Assembly (NCBI RefSeq): GCF_933775445.1
Contig: NC_065874.1
Location: forward strand, 8,947,001-9,011,000
Length of the DNA: 64,000 nucleotides
Reading direction: 5' to 3'
From: Argentina anserina
Taxonomy: Eukaryota; Streptophyta; Magnoliopsida; Rosales; Rosaceae
Part shown: piece after piece, positions 62,685 through 64,000 of the stretch
Numbering within the stretch: position 1 is the stretch's first letter
How the letters are laid out: the number at the start of each line of letters is the position of its first letter
The notes under the pieces: model-generated
What the model saw: only the letters and a program-made list of their open reading frames with translations
Databases searched by the model: none
Told to the model about the DNA's origin: nothing
Position numbers and translations under genes: made by a program

Positions 62685-63329
62685 TCTCAGTGGAAAACTT
62701 CCCTTGCTATGGGCATGCAGTGCATGATATGGTGAGATAATCAAGTCACAAATAACAATGACATTTGCTCAGACTATTTGATTTGAAATTTAAACACTTG
62801 GTGAAGGAGTTGACATGGATTTTCAGTGTGCATGTGAAATCAGCTTGATGATGATGCCATTTTTCCTGCATCAGTTTATGAACTTTGCCATTGTAATTCT
62901 GAGATAACGAGTTACTGCCGGCATTCTAAGCTCCATCATCTCCATGGAAAGGAGGAAGTCAGTGTCAACAAGAGTTTGCACTGTTGCGGGACAAGTTGGT
63001 GCAGTTTTTCATGGGCCCGAGTGAATGGAAATGAAAGGGTTGGAACTGAGAAGGATCATTTAACAGTTGCTCATCATCCAAATAGCATGTTGGATGGTAG
63101 AATGAAATTTAATCTGAGATAGATTGTTATTAGATTTTTCATATATTCAGTATTGTTGCTTTGTTAATTGTTATAAAATTCTTAGATAACATATTTGTGT
63201 GCAATTGTGTGAGGAAGATGGTTCTAAATAATCGACACGGTCAGTTGACTTCGACCCAAGGACTTTTTATTTCTTGATTGCGGTATAAAACAAGCGGCTG
63301 GGCGTGAGCAATGTATGAATGTATCTAGT
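62683..63329. other. Intergenic, no gene seen
   Basis: Mixed sequence between the foldback element and the duplicated upstream block. No family resemblance was found. Confidence 0.4.
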
Positions 63330-64000
63330 GCAAACTCAGGTCTATAGAATAATGCTGACTGATGTACACAATGTTTATCAAAAACAGAGTTAATAAAGCA
63401 GCCAACTCGCACTGGTTTCTTATTGTAAACTGGAGTATGGATCAAGATGCCGTGAGGGATGTAAAATAAGATCATATATGATTCTGAAGTGAACTATCTA
63501 CTACAAAAGCCAGCCAACTAGTAGTATACTCTTGAATATATACCAGACTAAGAGTAGACAATCAGACAACCAGGGGTAACTGTCCAAGCTTTCCTTTTAT
63601 TATGGCCCTGGTAGTACTCCCATCGACATTTTTACTAGTCTCAGATCATGATCAACAGGAGAGGATGATACACAGACAAGTATAAGTCTACAAGTCTACA
63701 AGTGCACCGTTCCAGGGTTTTTTTCCTAGAAGGCCAATGTTAGACGGAAAGCATCATCTATGGGTGAGTTCCCCAGATGCACAAGTCAAGAATGTCAACT
63801 GTATTCAAGAGTTTTTAGTAAGAAACATTGGCTGTTCATCGAAAAAACTATGGGGGAGATCCATAGATTCACACTCACCTACTTAAATAGTTCAATGACA
63901 ATATCATAACAGAAAAGAATTAACTTATATAGGAGCCGTCCTCTGCTGGCCAACTCAAGCCTTTATATAGATGGTAACGAGTTCATGGATATGAAACTCA
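63330..64000 (+). promoter_or_regulatory. Duplicated upstream block of a further BAHD gene (starts beyond window)
   Basis: This block parallels 54100-55080. Both have a taataaagcagccaact stretch, gtatggatcaagatgccgtg, the acyltransferase tail relic (gacggaaagcatc ... tgggtgag), caagtcaagaatgtcaact, and a final ctttatatagatggtaacg with gttcatggatatgaaactca. In the other copy the ATG follows that last motif by only 15 bp. The TATA-like element is at 63962-63970. The gene itself is outside the window. Confidence 0.85.

Overview
This window is nuclear DNA of a flowering plant (eudicot). The genes are intron-rich with GT-AG splice sites and AT-rich introns, and they encode plant families: GT34 galactomannan-type glycosyltransferase, BAHD acyltransferase and plant-type PAT1. 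Plant hAT, MULE, L1 and Ty3/gypsy-like elements lie between them. The overall look suits a rosid, possibly Rosaceae, but that assignment is inference.

Layout. 0.57-3.7 kb (+): the 3' part of a PAT1 mRNA-decapping factor gene. 5.3-5.9 kb: a decayed BAHD acyltransferase relic. 8.56-9.87 kb (+): an intact single-exon GT34 glycosyltransferase, followed at 11.8-12.5 kb by a shrunken pseudogene copy. 14.7-20.3 kb (-): an eight-exon BTB/POZ protein of the At1g04390 type. 21.9-26.2 kb (-): a complete 13-exon gene for the gamma subunit of the cytosolic chaperonin CCT/TRiC. These genes make up the conserved, housekeeping left part of the window.

From about 26.9 kb to the end the window is an accessory, transposon-rich block built around a tandem family of BAHD acyltransferases (vinorine synthase-like clade, by overall resemblance). 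It holds two pseudogenes broken by retroelement LTRs (33.4-37.9 and 46.2-53.3 kb), a fragment (53.5-54.9 kb), one intact gene (55.09-56.42 kb, +), and the duplicated upstream region of a further copy that should start just past the right edge. Five related 1.9-3.25 kb sequences with TG...CA ends and 5-bp target duplications look like solo LTRs of one Ty3/gypsy family. They sit in BAHD genes, beside one, and inside a 6.4 kb hAT element that has its own 8-bp target duplication. A 5'-truncated L1 carrying an RNase H domain, a small hAT MITE, a MULE-like element with a 9-bp duplication, a foldback MITE in a TA tract and a TIR element complete the mobile fraction.

The intact genes have separate housekeeping or metabolic roles (mRNA decay, wall polysaccharide decoration, a BTB scaffold, protein folding) and do not form an operon-like unit. 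The biologically distinctive part is the BAHD cluster, where gene birth, LTR insertion and decay can be read directly from target-site duplications. I found no convincing tRNA, rRNA or CRISPR feature, and no clearly new molecular system.
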